From positions 4,444,001-4,508,000 of the forward strand of contig NZ_AZUI01000001.1 in NCBI RefSeq assembly GCF_000526995.1: a DNA stretch of 64,000 bases. The letters are read 5' to 3'. Shown here piece by piece: positions 17,122 to 26,554 of the stretch. The notes below the pieces were generated by a model that was given only the letters and a program-made list of their open reading frames with translations, was not told the DNA's origin and searched no databases. A program made the translations under genes and the position numbers. This DNA comes from Lacrimispora indolis DSM 755 (lineage in GTDB: Bacteria > Bacillota > Clostridia > Lachnospirales > Lachnospiraceae). Each line of letters begins with the position of its first letter. The first letter of the stretch is position 1.

Positions 17122-17150
17122 TGGAATTTACGGGACGAGTATGTTATAAT
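17122..17150 (+). promoter_or_regulatory. Extended -10 promoter of tig
   Basis: TGGAAT (17122-17127), a 17-bp spacer and TATAAT (17145-17150) preceded by TG one base upstream (TGTTATAAT), which makes an extended -10 element. A short inverted repeat GTAAAT/ATTTAC (17111-17131) covers the -35. Confidence 0.6.
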
Positions 17151-17216
17151 GCTAAATTGAAGTGTAACGCCCTGTTGATTTGGCGGTTCACATATATTTC
17201 AAGGAGGAACCCTTTA

Positions 17217-18503
17217 ATGAGTTTACAAGTAGAAAAATTAGAAAAGAACATGGCAAAATTAACGGTAGAAGTGTCAGCGGAGGAGTTTGATAAGGCTCTT
17301 ACCGCAGCTTACAATAAGAATAAGGGCAGATTCAACATCCCTGGTTTCAGGAAAGGGAAAGCTCCTCAGGCCATGATTGAGAAGATGTACGGAGCAGGCG
17401 TTTTATATGAGGACGCAGTAAATGAGGCTCTTGATGCAACATATGGCGGCGCAGCGGAAGAAAGCGGACTGGATATCGTTTCCAGACCTGAAATTGATAT
17501 CGTACAGGTAGAGAAGGGGAAGACCCTGATCTATACAGCGACTGTTGCTGTTAAGCCGGAAGTAACCCTGGGCGAGTATAAGGGAATTGAAGTGACTAAG
17601 GCATCTGCCGAAGTGACTGAGGAAGATATTGATGCTGAATTAAAGAAAGTTCAGGAGCAGAATTCCAGACTGATCACCGTTGAGGACAGAGCTGTTGAAG
17701 ATGGCGATCAGACGGTTATCGATTTTGAAGGCTTTGTAGACGGAAAGGCATTTGAAGGCGGTAAGGGTGAGGACTATCCTCTTACCATTGGTTCCCACTC
17801 CTTTATCGATACCTTTGAAGAACAGCTGATCGGCAAGAGCATCGGCGAAGAGTGCGAAATCAACGTAACCTTCCCGAATGAATATCATGCAACAGATCTG
17901 GCAGGAAAGCCGGCTTTATTTAAGGTGACGGTAAAGGAAATCAAGAGGAAAGAACTTCCTGAGTTAAACGATGAGTTTGCAAGTGAAGTTTCCGAATTTG
18001 AGACATTAGAAGAGTACAAGAAAGACATCAGCGAAAAGGTTTCTTTAAACAAAGAGAAAGCAGCGGCAACAGAGAACGAAGACCGTGTGGTAGAAAAGGT
18101 CGTTGAAAATTCTGTCATGGACATTCCTGAGCCGATGATCGACAGCCAGGTTAACAACATGGTCAATGATTATGCAAGAAGAATGCAGAGCCAGGGCCTG
18201 TCTCTTGACCAGTATATGAAATTTACAGGTATGACACTCCAGTCCTTAAAAGAGCAGATGAAGCCTCAGGCTATTAAGAGAATCCAGACAAGACTGGTAC
18301 TGGAAGCTGTTGTAAAGGCGGAGAACATCACTGCTTCTGACGAAGCGGTTGAGAAAGAGATCGCCAGCATGGCAGAAGCTTACAAGATGGAGGCCTCTCT
18401 GGTAAAAGAATCTCTTGGCGAGAGCGGTATCCAGCAGATGAAGGAAGATCTGGCAGTTCAGGAAGCGGTAGATTTTCTGGTTGCTGAAGCAAAATTAGTT
18501 TAA
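17217..18503 (+). CDS. tig: Trigger factor, ribosome-associated chaperone and prolyl isomerase
   Basis: A 428-aa cytosolic chaperone that binds nascent chains at the ribosome exit. The N-terminal ribosome-binding domain carries the signature FNIPGFRKGKAP. An FKBP-type PPIase domain follows (about 150-245, GDQTVIDFEGFVDGKAFEGG), then the helical C-terminal arms. Length is normal for the family. The start at 17217 is set by AAGGAGG 9 nt upstream; an earlier in-frame codon at 17157 lies before the TSS expected from the promoter at 17122 and would add 20 unconserved residues. It heads the conserved Firmicute cluster tig-clpP-clpX-lon-engB. Confidence 0.96.
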   Translation: MSLQVEKLEKNMAKLTVEVSAEEFDKALTAAYNKNKGRFNIPGFRKGKAPQAMIEKMYGAGVLYEDAVNEALDATYGGAAEESGLDIVSRPEIDIVQVEKGKTLIYTATVAVKPEVTLGEYKGIEVTKASAEVTEEDIDAELKKVQEQNSRLITVEDRAVEDGDQTVIDFEGFVDGKAFEGGKGEDYPLTIGSHSFIDTFEEQLIGKSIGEECEINVTFPNEYHATDLAGKPALFKVTVKEIKRKELPELNDEFASEVSEFETLEEYKKDISEKVSLNKEKAAATENEDRVVEKVVENSVMDIPEPMIDSQVNNMVNDYARRMQSQGLSLDQYMKFTGMTLQSLKEQMKPQAIKRIQTRLVLEAVVKAENITASDEAVEKEIASMAEAYKMEASLVKESLGESGIQQMKEDLAVQEAVDFLVAEAKLV

Positions 18504-18512
18504 GAAGTTTGA

Positions 18513-18553
18513 CCTGAATAGATTCCTGGCATTTTTGTCCGGAGTCTATTCGG
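18513..18553 (+). terminator. Hairpin between tig and clpP, partial terminator
   Basis: GAATAGA and TCC on the 5' arm (18516-18526) pair with GGA and TCTATTC on the 3' arm (18541-18551) around a loop of about 14 nt. Only a short CTTTG follows, so it may attenuate or process the tig-clpP transcript rather than end it. Confidence 0.4.
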
Positions 18554-18561
18554 CTTTGATA

Positions 18562-18630
18562 AGAGATACTTACCGGTATCCCTTTCCGCCCGGCAAAACG
18601 GAGCGGATCAAGCCCGGATGACACGGGCGG
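18562..18630 (+). repeat. R1 repeat, degenerate copy before clpP
   Basis: A diverged copy containing ACTTACCGGTATCCCTTTC and then CGCCCGG, matching the R1 order (first hairpin, CCTTTA, second hairpin). It sits upstream of clpP in the sense orientation. The clpP Shine-Dalgarno (ACAGGAGGAAG) is about 30 bp further on and is not obviously repeat-derived here. Confidence 0.5.
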
Positions 18631-18670
18631 TTTTAGGAAAGTCAGGAAAGAACAGACAGGAGGAAGACAG

Positions 18671-19258
18671 ATGAGTTTAGTACCTTATGTCATTGAATCA
18701 ACCAGTAAGGGCGAACGTTCTTACGATATTTATTCCAGACTTCTCAAGGAGAGGATCATTTTCCTTGGGGAAGAGGTGTCTGATGTATCAGCAAGCCTTG
18801 TTGTGGCCCAGCTGTTATTTTTAGAGGCAGAAGATCCTAACAAGGATATTAACCTTTATATAAACAGTCCAGGCGGTTCTGTTACAGCAGGCATGGCAAT
18901 TTATGATACCATGAATTACATTAAATGCGATGTATCCACTGTTTGTATGGGTATGGCAGCCAGCATGGGAGCATTTTTACTGGCAGGCGGAGCAAAGGGA
19001 AAACGGTTTGCCCTTCCTAATGCGGAAGTCATGATTCATCAGCCTTCCGGCGGAGCAAAGGGCCAGGCTACCGAAATCCGGATCGTAGCTGAGAATATAC
19101 TGAAGATAAAGAAACGGTTAAATGAAATCCTTTCCGCAAACACGGGTCAGCCCTATGAGGTAATCGAAAGGGATACTGAGCGTGATAATTATATGAATGC
19201 GGAAGAGGCAAAAGCATATGGCTTGATTGATGATATCATCTACAGCCATGACCGATAA
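18671..19258 (+). CDS. clpP: ATP-dependent Clp protease proteolytic subunit
   Basis: A 195-aa serine protease forming the tetradecameric barrel that partners with ClpX. The catalytic Ser98 is in GMAASMGAF, the His in VMIHQPSGG and the Asp in RDTERDNYM (ending [18 protein letters not shown]). Length and start (AGGAGGAAGACAG upstream of ATG 18671) are normal. It lies between tig and clpX, as in other clostridia. Confidence 0.97.
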   Translation: MSLVPYVIESTSKGERSYDIYSRLLKERIIFLGEEVSDVSASLVVAQLLFLEAEDPNKDINLYINSPGGSVTAGMAIYDTMNYIKCDVSTVCMGMAASMGAFLLAGGAKGKRFALPNAEVMIHQPSGGAKGQATEIRIVAENILKIKKRLNEILSANTGQPYEVIERDTERDNYMNAEEAKAYGLIDDIIYSHDR

Positions 19259-19261
19259 GTC

Positions 19262-19370
19262 TTTGTACCTGGAAAAGCAGGGCGGCTGACGGGAAACATC
19301 CTGCGGTAGCCCTTTACGCCCGATGGAGCGGGGTGGGACCTGCCCAGAGGGCGCGGGCAAGAATTAGGAA
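19262..19370 (+). repeat. R1 repeat, degenerate copy before clpX
   Basis: Sequence between clpP and clpX reads CTGACGGGAAACATCCTGCGGTAGCCCTTTACGCCCGATGG in order, a recognisable R1 unit with the first hairpin weakened (ATCC-TGCGG). A second partial unit with GCCCAGAGGGCGCGGGC follows. It is in sense orientation and ends in GAATTAGGAAAG just before the clpX Shine-Dalgarno. Confidence 0.55.
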
Positions 19371-19386
19371 AGAATGAGGTGTGTAT

Positions 19387-20688
19387 ATGCCGGTTAGAAC
19401 AGACGACAAGATCCGATGCTCTTTTTGCGGAAAGACCCAGGATCAGGTGAAGAAACTCATTGCCGGTTCCAATAATGTCTATATCTGTGACGAATGTATA
19501 GATTTGTGTGCAGAGATATTGGAGGAAGAATTCGACAGCCATGAGGAAGAAGGACCTGATTTTGGCGATATTAACCTGATGAAGCCAAAGGAAATCAAGA
19601 CATTTTTAGATGATTATGTCATTGGTCAGGATAACGCAAAAAAGGTATTGTCTGTAGCAGTCTATAACCACTATAAGAGAATCACTTCCAGAAAAAAGAT
19701 GGATGTGGATGTGCAAAAGAGCAATATTCTGATGTTGGGTCCTACCGGATCCGGTAAAACCTACCTTGCGCAGACGCTGGCAAAGGTCTTAAATGTACCG
19801 TTTGCCATTGCAGATGCCACAGCCCTTACAGAAGCCGGGTACGTGGGCGAGGATGTGGAGAACATCCTTTTAAAGCTCATCCAGGCGGCTGATTACGATA
19901 TCAGCAGGGCAGAATATGGAATTATCTACATCGATGAAATTGATAAAATAACAAAGAAGTCTGAGAATGTATCCATTACCAGGGATGTTTCCGGTGAAGG
20001 TGTACAGCAGGCTCTGTTAAAGATCCTGGAAGGCACGGTTGCCAGCGTTCCGCCTCAGGGAGGAAGAAAGCATCCCCACCAGGAGCTTCTGCAGATCAAT
20101 ACCACCAATATTCTCTTTATCTGCGGCGGTGCCTTTGACGGGTTGGAAAAGATCATTGAACGCCGTTTAAGCGCCGGTTCCATCGGCTTTAATGCAGAAA
20201 TCGTGGATAAGAACAAGACGGATATTGACGATCTTTTGAAAAAGACCCTTCCTCAGGATCTGGTGAAGTTCGGATTGATCCCGGAGTTTATCGGCCGTGT
20301 GCCGATCACCGTGTCCCTGGAACTTCTGGACAGGGAAGCGCTTGTGAAGATTTTAACAGAACCAAAGAATGCCCTGGTTAAACAGTATCAAAAGCTGTTT
20401 GAACTGGATGACGTAAAGCTTGAGCTGACCAGAGACGCGGTAGAGCGGATTGCAGAGCTGGCAGTGGAGAGAAAGACCGGTGCCAGAGGCTTGCGTTCCA
20501 TTATGGAAAGCGTAATGATGGAACTGATGTATGAGATTCCATCTGACAGCAGCATTGGAATCTGTACGATTACCAAGGATGTTGTAGATAAAAAGGGTGA
20601 GCCGGAGCTGATCTATCGGGACACGGCAGTCCCCAGAAAATCACTGGCTCAGAAGTTAAGAAAAGATAAGACAGGCGAGATCGCATAG
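19387..20688 (+). CDS. clpX: ATP-dependent Clp protease ATP-binding subunit ClpX
   Basis: A 433-aa AAA+ unfoldase. The N-terminal zinc-binding domain has Cys11, Cys14, Cys34 and Cys37. The AAA+ module has Walker [13 protein letters not shown] and Walker [11 protein letters not shown], the pore loop GYVGEDVE, the ClpP-docking IGF loop (GSIGFNAE) and the sensor 2 arginine in [11 protein letters not shown] start at ATG 19387, 7 nt after GAGGT; a GTG 6 bp earlier is too close to that site. It acts with the adjacent ClpP. Confidence 0.97.
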   Translation: MPVRTDDKIRCSFCGKTQDQVKKLIAGSNNVYICDECIDLCAEILEEEFDSHEEEGPDFGDINLMKPKEIKTFLDDYVIGQDNAKKVLSVAVYNHYKRITSRKKMDVDVQKSNILMLGPTGSGKTYLAQTLAKVLNVPFAIADATALTEAGYVGEDVENILLKLIQAADYDISRAEYGIIYIDEIDKITKKSENVSITRDVSGEGVQQALLKILEGTVASVPPQGGRKHPHQELLQINTTNILFICGGAFDGLEKIIERRLSAGSIGFNAEIVDKNKTDIDDLLKKTLPQDLVKFGLIPEFIGRVPITVSLELLDREALVKILTEPKNALVKQYQKLFELDDVKLELTRDAVERIAELAVERKTGARGLRSIMESVMMELMYEIPSDSSIGICTITKDVVDKKGEPELIYRDTAVPRKSLAQKLRKDKTGEIA

Positions 20689-20766
20689 GTCCCTGCATGA
20701 GTCGGGAAGGTGTTACAGCGAGAGAATCTGCTGGAACACCTTTTTGAATGCAAAGGAGAGAACACA

Positions 20767-23085
20767 ATGGTGGATAAGATAATCACAATGCCAGTTATCG
20801 CCCTGCGTGGCATGACTGTTCTTCCCAAAATGATGCTGCATTTTGACATCAGCCGGACAAAGTCCATTGCGGCTGTGGAGAAGGCAATGGTGGGAGACCA
20901 GAAGGTATGTCTGGTTACCCAGAGAAATTCTGAGGAAGCTGATCCTGGAATCGAAGATTTATATCAGGTGGGTACAGTGGCTCTTGTCAAGCAGCTGGTA
21001 AAGCTGCCCAATAATGTGATCCGTGTTATGGTGGAAGGCGTAGAGCGGGTGGAACTTCTGGCTCTTGACAACGAGGAACCCATGCTCATAGGAGAAGTGG
21101 AAAGAACCCTGGAATCAGATGATTCCCTTGATTACATTGCCATACAGGCCATGATACAGATCATTCAGGAAAAGCTGGAGGAATACGGCAAGGAGAATCC
21201 CCGGATTGCAAAGGAGGTACTTCCCAATCTTCTGGTGCTTTCTGACCTTGGCGAGCTTTTAGACCAGATCGCCGTACAGCTTTCCTGGGATTACCGGGTA
21301 CGCCAGCAGGTGCTTGAAAGCGCTCTTTTAGAGGACCGGTATGCGCTGGTCATGAAGCAGCTCATAACGGAGATCGAAGTAACAAAGGTAAAACGGGAAT
21401 TACAGTCCCATGTGAAGGAACGAATCGACAAGAACCAGAAGGATTATATCTTAAGAGAGCAGTTAAAGGTGATCCGGGAAGAACTGGGAGAGGACAACCC
21501 TCTGTCCGATGCGGATGAATACGTAAAAAGGCTGAAGGTTTTAAAAGCGGATAAAGAGACAAAAGATAAGATCCAGAAGGAAATTGACCGCTTTAAGGCC
21601 ATGCCTGGAGGAAGCCAGGAGGCAAATGTGGTCCGCATGTATCTTGAAACAGCTCTGGAGCTTCCATGGAAAAAGCTGTCCAAGGATAATAACAGCATTG
21701 TCCATGCGGAGGAAATTTTAAATGAGGATCATTATGGTCTTGAAAAGGTAAAGGAACGGATTTTGGAATATCTGGCAGTCCGTGTGCTCACGAAAAAAGG
21801 GTCCAGTCCCATAATCTGTCTGGTAGGACCGCCCGGAACAGGAAAGACTTCCATTGCCAGGTCCGTGGCAAAGGCTCTAAACAAGGAGTATGTAAGGATC
21901 AGCCTGGGCGGAATCCGGGATGAAGCGGAAATCCGCGGACACAGGAAAACCTATGTGGGAGCCATGCCCGGCAGGATCGTGGAGGCCTTAAGACAGGCCG
22001 GAGTCAGCAATCCCCTGATGCTTCTTGATGAGATCGACAAAGTGAGCAGGGATTATAAAGGAGATACCTCTTCAGCTCTTTTAGAGGTGCTGGACAGTGA
22101 GCAGAATGTAAAATTCCGGGACCACTATGTAGAGATTCCCATTGATTTATCCAATGTGCTGTTTCTTGCAACAGCCAACACCACGACTACCATACCGGGG
22201 CCTCTTTTAGACCGAATGGAAGTAATTGAAGTTAACAGCTATACGGAGAATGAAAAATTTCATATTGCAAAGAATTACTTAGTAAGAAAGCAGCGGGATA
22301 AGAATGGGCTTACAGAGAAGCAAGTGTCCATATCCGATGAAGCTCTTGAAAAGATCATTCACCATTATACCAGAGAAGCCGGAGTCAGAAACCTAGAAAG
22401 GCGGATCGGGGCTGTTTTCAGAAAAGCTGCAAGAGAATTCCTGGAAGATGAAAAGCGGGCTATAAAAATCACGGAAGACAACTTGGAAAAGTATCTGGGT
22501 AAGGAAAAAGTGCTTTTTGAGGATGTGAACGAGGAAGACCAGGTGGGGATCGTAAGAGGGCTTGCATGGACCAGCGTCGGCGGCAACACCCTTCAAATCG
22601 AAGTCAATGTTATGCCTGGAAAAGGAACCCTTCAGATGACCGGACAGATGGGCGATGTGATGAAGGAATCCGCCCAGACCGCTTTAAGTTATGTCAGGTC
22701 TGTGTGTCCTGAATTTAAGATAAAGAATGATTATTTTGAAAAGCACGATATCCATCTTCACATCCCGGAAGGGGCAGTGCCAAAGGATGGCCCGTCGGCA
22801 GGAATCACCATGGCAACGGCCATGCTGTCGGCAGTTACAAACCGGAAAGTAAACGCCAAGGTGGCCATGACAGGGGAGATCACACTCCGCGGCCGTGTTC
22901 TGCCCATCGGCGGCCTTAAGGAGAAGATTCTGGCTGCCCGCATGGCTCATGTGGAGAAGGTTCTGGTTCCTGACAGAAACCGCCCGGATATTGCAGAGCT
23001 GTCAGAGGAGATCACAGGCGGCCTTGAAATCGTTTATGCGAAAAATATGTCCCAGGTCTTAAAGGAAGCTTTTGTACAGGATTAG
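20767..23085 (+). CDS. lon: ATP-dependent protease Lon
   Basis: A 772-aa cytosolic AAA+ protease for misfolded and regulatory proteins. The N-terminal LAN domain starts [15 protein letters not shown]. Walker A is GPPGTGKTS (about 353), Walker [11 protein letters not shown], and the protease dyad is Ser677 (PKDGPSAG) and Lys720, the usual 43 residues apart. ATG 20767 has AAAGGAGA upstream. A GTG at 20710 would add 19 residues with no Shine-Dalgarno. It lies 78 bp after clpX and 120 bp before engB. Confidence 0.97.
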   Translation: MVDKIITMPVIALRGMTVLPKMMLHFDISRTKSIAAVEKAMVGDQKVCLVTQRNSEEADPGIEDLYQVGTVALVKQLVKLPNNVIRVMVEGVERVELLALDNEEPMLIGEVERTLESDDSLDYIAIQAMIQIIQEKLEEYGKENPRIAKEVLPNLLVLSDLGELLDQIAVQLSWDYRVRQQVLESALLEDRYALVMKQLITEIEVTKVKRELQSHVKERIDKNQKDYILREQLKVIREELGEDNPLSDADEYVKRLKVLKADKETKDKIQKEIDRFKAMPGGSQEANVVRMYLETALELPWKKLSKDNNSIVHAEEILNEDHYGLEKVKERILEYLAVRVLTKKGSSPIICLVGPPGTGKTSIARSVAKALNKEYVRISLGGIRDEAEIRGHRKTYVGAMPGRIVEALRQAGVSNPLMLLDEIDKVSRDYKGDTSSALLEVLDSEQNVKFRDHYVEIPIDLSNVLFLATANTTTTIPGPLLDRMEVIEVNSYTENEKFHIAKNYLVRKQRDKNGLTEKQVSISDEALEKIIHHYTREAGVRNLERRIGAVFRKAAREFLEDEKRAIKITEDNLEKYLGKEKVLFEDVNEEDQVGIVRGLAWTSVGGNTLQIEVNVMPGKGTLQMTGQMGDVMKESAQTALSYVRSVCPEFKIKNDYFEKHDIHLHIPEGAVPKDGPSAGITMATAMLSAVTNRKVNAKVAMTGEITLRGRVLPIGGLKEKILAARMAHVEKVLVPDRNRPDIAELSEEITGGLEIVYAKNMSQVLKEAFVQD

Positions 23086-23104
23086 AGATGCCCTGCAGGC
23101 TTTG

Positions 23105-23200
23105 CAGACATTTCATTATGCCCAGAAAGCATGGGCAGGAAAGAGGAAACCCCTTACAGGGATACCTTTATGCCCAGAAAGCATGGGCAGGAAAGAGGAA
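23105..23200 (+). repeat. R1 repeat, two units carrying the engB RBS
   Basis: Two copies of TATGCCCAGAAAGCATGGGCAGGAAAGAGGAAA in the lon-engB gap, about 51 bp apart, separated by CCCCTTACAGGGATACC. The hairpin TGCCCA-GAAAGCA-TGGGCA is perfect in both and CCCT-TAC-AGGG replaces ACCT-TAC-AGGT with both arms changed. The second GGAAAGAGGA is the Shine-Dalgarno for engB ATG 23206. Confidence 0.85.
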
Positions 23201-23205
23201 AGCAC

Positions 23206-23805
23206 ATGATCATTAAAACTGTAGAGCTGGAGACTGTATGCGGAATCACCAGCAAGCTTCCGGAAAACACAAAGCCGGAGTTTGCTTTTGCAGGCAAGTC
23301 CAATGTGGGAAAATCTTCTCTCATCAATGCCCTGATGAACCGCAAGTCCTTTGCCAGAATCTCGTCCCAGCCGGGAAAGACCCAGACAATTAATTTTTAT
23401 AACATCAACGATGCCTTTTACTATGTGGACCTCCCTGGCTATGGTTATGCCAAGGTAGCGCAGGAAGTAAAAGCAAAATGGGGGAAAATGATAGAAAACT
23501 ATCTCCACAACTCACCCATGCTCCGGTGTGTGTTTCTGCTTATTGATATCCGCCATGAGCCTTCTGAGAATGATAAGACCATGTATAATTGGATCGTGTA
23601 CAACGGTTACCAGCCCGTGATCATTGCCACCAAGCTGGACAAGATCAAGCGGAGCCAGATACAGAAATCGGTAAAAATTCTTCGTCAGGGGCTTGGGATC
23701 GGAAGCGATGTGACGGTCATTCCCTTTTCCGCTGAAACGAAGCAGGGCAGGGAAGAAATTTGGGAGATGATTTCAGAATCTGTAAATAGTCTTGACAAGG
23801 AGTGA
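23206..23805 (+). CDS. engB: Ribosome biogenesis GTPase EngB/YsxC
   Basis: A 199-aa GTPase needed for late assembly of the large ribosomal subunit. G1 is AGKSNVGKSSLIN, G2 SQPGKTQTINFY, G3 DLPGYGYA, G4 TKLDK and G5 FSAETKQG. I start at ATG 23206, which is directly behind GGAAAGAGGA of the R1 repeat; the in-frame ATG at 23131 would translate 25 residues of repeat. The promoter of the next operon lies in its last codons. It ends the tig-clp-lon cluster. Confidence 0.95.
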   Translation: MIIKTVELETVCGITSKLPENTKPEFAFAGKSNVGKSSLINALMNRKSFARISSQPGKTQTINFYNINDAFYYVDLPGYGYAKVAQEVKAKWGKMIENYLHNSPMLRCVFLLIDIRHEPSENDKTMYNWIVYNGYQPVIIATKLDKIKRSQIQKSVKILRQGLGIGSDVTVIPFSAETKQGREEIWEMISESVNSLDKE

Positions 23806-23820
23806 AAATCTTTTTATAAT
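23792..23820 (+). promoter_or_regulatory. Consensus sigma-A promoter of the amino-acid ABC operon
   Basis: TTGACA (23792-23797), exactly 17 bp, TATAAT (23815-23820): a perfect consensus, with the -35 inside the last codons of engB. It points at the solute-binding gene at 23873. Confidence 0.85.
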
Positions 23821-23847
23821 GAACCTATTTATTACATAGAGTTCATT
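23818..23847 (+). promoter_or_regulatory. Inverted repeat at the transcription start, possible operator
   Basis: AATGAAC (23818-23824) and GTTCATT (23841-23847) form a perfect 7-bp inverted repeat with a 16-bp centre that begins inside the -10 box and spans the expected transcription start. This is where a repressor would block initiation. It may instead be a 5' hairpin of the mRNA. Confidence 0.5.
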
Positions 23848-23872
23848 ATGGTAGGAAGAGGAGAAAACAGTT

Positions 23873-24754
23873 ATGAAAAAGACAATGAGAAAAATCGTAT
23901 CAACTCTTATGGCAACAGCCCTGGCAGCGTCCTTTCTGACCGCCTGTGGAGGCGGTAATGCCGCAACAGGCACATCTGCGGCAGATGGTAAGGAAACAGG
24001 AGATAAAAAGGTGTTAAAGGTTGCCATGGAGTGCAGCTACGCGCCCTACAACTGGACCCAGCCTACAGATGCCAACGGAGCCGTTCCAATTTCCGGCAGC
24101 TCTGATTTCGCTTATGGCTATGATGTCATGATGGCTAAGAAGGTTGCGGAAGAACTGGGCTATGGACTGGAGATCGTAAAGCTGGACTGGGATTCCCTTG
24201 TTCCTGCAGTTCAGTCCGGAAAGGTTGACTGTGTCATTGCAGGACAGTCCATTACCGCAGAACGTGCCCAGTCCGTTGATTTTACGGATCCTTATTATTA
24301 CGCAACCATAGTGACCCTGGTAAAAGCAGGAGGCAAGTATGAGAATGCAAAGAGTGTTGCCGATCTTTCCGGTGCGACCTGCACTTCTCAGTTAAATACC
24401 ATCTGGTATGACAACTGTCTGCCTCAGATTCCCGATGCAGACGTTCAGCCTGCCCAGGAATCCGCACCGGCCATGCTGGTGGCGTTAAGCTCCGGCAGAT
24501 GCGATCTGGTTGTAACGGACAAGCCTACCGGACAGGCAGCCCTGGTTGCTTATCCTGATTTCAAGCTTCTTGATTTCACCGGAACAGAAGGTGAATTTAA
24601 AGTTTCTGATGAAGATGTGAACATCGGCATCTCACTGAAGAAGGGAAATACGGAATTAAAGGATGCCATAAACGGGGTACTTTCTAAAATGAACGAGGAT
24701 GACTTTAACAAGATGATGGAAGAAGCTATTTCCGTACAGCCATTATCAAATTAA
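23873..24754 (+). CDS. Amino-acid ABC transporter, substrate-binding lipoprotein
   Basis: A 293-aa family 3 solute-binding lipoprotein, lipobox LTAC (Cys25). The mature part has VAMECSYAPYNWTQP, GYDVMMAKKVAEELG, DWDSLVPAVQSGKVDCVIAGQSIT and ERAQSVDFTDPYYY, the pattern of polar amino-acid receptors (glutamine, histidine, arginine type). It delivers ligand to the permease and ATPase that follow. It has a consensus promoter, and a 209-bp gap with an attenuator-like hairpin separates it from the permease. Confidence 0.93.
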   Translation: MKKTMRKIVSTLMATALAASFLTACGGGNAATGTSAADGKETGDKKVLKVAMECSYAPYNWTQPTDANGAVPISGSSDFAYGYDVMMAKKVAEELGYGLEIVKLDWDSLVPAVQSGKVDCVIAGQSITAERAQSVDFTDPYYYATIVTLVKAGGKYENAKSVADLSGATCTSQLNTIWYDNCLPQIPDADVQPAQESAPAMLVALSSGRCDLVVTDKPTGQAALVAYPDFKLLDFTGTEGEFKVSDEDVNIGISLKKGNTELKDAINGVLSKMNEDDFNKMMEEAISVQPLSN

Positions 24755-24888
24755 TCCAGGTTAGATATTCTGCAGCAGGCTGCAGGTGAGGGGAGCTGTC
24801 CCCTTGGGCACTGGCCGGTTTCAGAAATGTAAGTATTCCTTTGCCTGGCTTTGCTTGAAGGAATAAAGAATAGAATCAGGGCTTGCAG

Positions 24889-24926
24889 GCACGGAACAAG
24901 AACGTTCTTATTTCGTGCCGTTTGTT
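24889..24926 (+). terminator. Attenuator-like terminator between binding protein and permease
   Basis: GGCACG (24889-24894) pairs with CGTGCC (24914-24919), and inside it AAGAAC pairs with GTTCTT, with one mismatch and one G-T pair between. The T-rich GTTTGTTCTGTTT follows. The rest of the 209-bp gap holds smaller GC hairpins near 24770-24810. A partial terminator here would keep receptor mRNA in excess over transporter mRNA. Confidence 0.7.
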
Positions 24927-24963
24927 CTGTTTAAACGAAGTTACGAAAAGGAGAAGGTAGTAT

Positions 24964-25764
24964 ATGTCTTTGCCATCAGATTTTTTTGGAAGAATTGTGT
25001 TTATACTGCAACATTATGGCCCTTCCTTTTTAAACGGGGCTGGAAAAACAATGGCAATTGCCATTGTCGGCACATTCATCGGCTGTATCATCGGTTTTGC
25101 CGTAGGAATTATCCAGACGATTCCGGTACAGAAAAGTGATAATCCGGTAAAAAAGTTTTTATTAAAGTTAGTGAAAATCATCTTGAATATCTATGTAGAG
25201 GTATTCCGCGGAACACCTATGATGGTTCAGGCCATGTTTATATTCTACGGCTCTTCCGTACTGTTTGGCATTAACATGTCCATTGTTTTTGCTGCCTATT
25301 TCATTGTATCCATTAATACAGGCGCTTATATGGCTGAGACTGTGAGGGGAGGAATCCTTTCCATTGACCCGGGCCAGACCGAAGGAGCCAAGGCCATCGG
25401 CATGACCCATTTTCAGACCATGGTCAATGTCATAATGCCTCAGGCCCTGCGCAATATCATGCCTCAGATCGGCAATAACCTGATCATCAACATTAAAGAT
25501 ACCTGCGTGCTTTCCGTCATTGGAGTGGTGGAATTGTTCTATGCCACAAAAGGCGTTGCGGGCGCGTATTATACTTACTTTGAAGCATTCGGCATTACCA
25601 TGATCATTTATTTTATCCTGACCTTTACCTGCTCCAGAATCCTGCGTTACTGGGAGAAGAAGATGGATGGTCCGGACAGCTACGATTTGGCGACCACGGA
25701 TACCCTGGCTTATACCAGCGGAATGGTAAAATTTCCAGATCCCAAAGAGAAGGAGGATAAATAA
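24964..25764 (+). CDS. Amino-acid ABC transporter, permease
   Basis: A 266-aa inner-membrane permease of the HisM/GlnP type with about five TM segments (GAGKTMAIAIVGTFIGCIIGFAVG first). It has the characteristic VEVFRGTPMMVQ motif and the EAA loop GQTEGAKAIGMTHFQTM followed by VIMPQALRNIMPQIGNN. The C-terminal tail after RYWEKKMDG is about 30 residues longer than usual and hydrophilic. AAAAGGAGAAGG precedes the ATG. The stop directly abuts the ATPase start. Confidence 0.93.
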   Translation: MSLPSDFFGRIVFILQHYGPSFLNGAGKTMAIAIVGTFIGCIIGFAVGIIQTIPVQKSDNPVKKFLLKLVKIILNIYVEVFRGTPMMVQAMFIFYGSSVLFGINMSIVFAAYFIVSINTGAYMAETVRGGILSIDPGQTEGAKAIGMTHFQTMVNVIMPQALRNIMPQIGNNLIINIKDTCVLSVIGVVELFYATKGVAGAYYTYFEAFGITMIIYFILTFTCSRILRYWEKKMDGPDSYDLATTDTLAYTSGMVKFPDPKEKEDK

Positions 25765-26508
25765 ATGACAGGCCAAAAAGTATTAGAGATTCATCATTTA
25801 AGCAAGACCTTTGGGACAAATGTGGTGCTGCGGGACATTGACTTTTCTGTCAATGCAGGAGATGTGACCTGCATCATCGGAGCCTCCGGTTCCGGAAAGT
25901 CAACGCTGCTACGCTGCATCAACCTGCTGGAGACTCCCACTACCGGTGAGATCCTGTATCATGATGTGGACATTACGGACCGGAAGATGAATGTCCCCTC
26001 ATACCGTACCAAGGTGGGCATGGTATTCCAGAGCTTTAATTTGTTTAATAACATGACTGTTTTGGAAAATTGCCTGGTAGGACAGGTGAAGGTTCTTAAA
26101 AAGGATAAGGAAGAGGCTAAAAAGAAAGCCATGATGTTTTTGGAGAAAGTAGGCATGGCTCCTTACATCAATGCAAAGCCAAGGCAGCTTTCCGGCGGGC
26201 AGAAGCAGAGAGTGGCCATTGCAAGGGCCCTGGCCATGGAGCCGGAAATCCTGCTGTTTGATGAGCCGACCTCTGCTCTGGATCCTCAGATGGTAGGAGA
26301 GGTTCTGGCGGTTATGAGGACTCTGGCCAAGGAAGGTCTTACCATGATCATCGTGACCCATGAAATGGCATTTGCCAGGGATGTGTCCAGCCGTGTGGTT
26401 TATATGGCAGGCGGCGTCATCGAAGAGGAAGGTGCGCCGGCTGATATATTCGGCAACCCAAAGAAGAATTCAACAAAGGAATTTTTAAACAGGTTCATGC
26501 AGGGATAA
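25765..26508 (+). CDS. Amino-acid ABC transporter, ATP-binding protein
   Basis: A 247-aa GlnQ/HisP-type ATPase. Walker A is [14 protein letters not shown] loop [13 protein letters not shown], signature [15 protein letters not shown], Walker [14 protein letters not shown] and H loop IIVTHEM. The ATG follows the permease stop with no gap (TAA ATG), with AAGGAGG in the permease end as Shine-Dalgarno. It is the last gene of the unit. Confidence 0.95.
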   Translation: MTGQKVLEIHHLSKTFGTNVVLRDIDFSVNAGDVTCIIGASGSGKSTLLRCINLLETPTTGEILYHDVDITDRKMNVPSYRTKVGMVFQSFNLFNNMTVLENCLVGQVKVLKKDKEEAKKKAMMFLEKVGMAPYINAKPRQLSGGQKQRVAIARALAMEPEILLFDEPTSALDPQMVGEVLAVMRTLAKEGLTMIIVTHEMAFARDVSSRVVYMAGGVIEEEGAPADIFGNPKKNSTKEFLNRFMQG

Positions 26509-26509
26509 T

Positions 26510-26550
26510 AAAAGCTGATTCAGTGGGTTCACTGGATCAGCTTTTTATTT
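26510..26550. terminator. Bidirectional terminator after the amino-acid ABC operon
   Basis: AAAGCTGATTCAGTG and CACTGGATCAGCTTT form a 15-bp stem (one G-T pair) with a GGTT loop, followed by TTATTT. The A-rich 5' flank would serve as the T tract for the converging minus-strand gene that stops at 26555. Confidence 0.9.
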
Positions 26551-26554
26551 ACGA

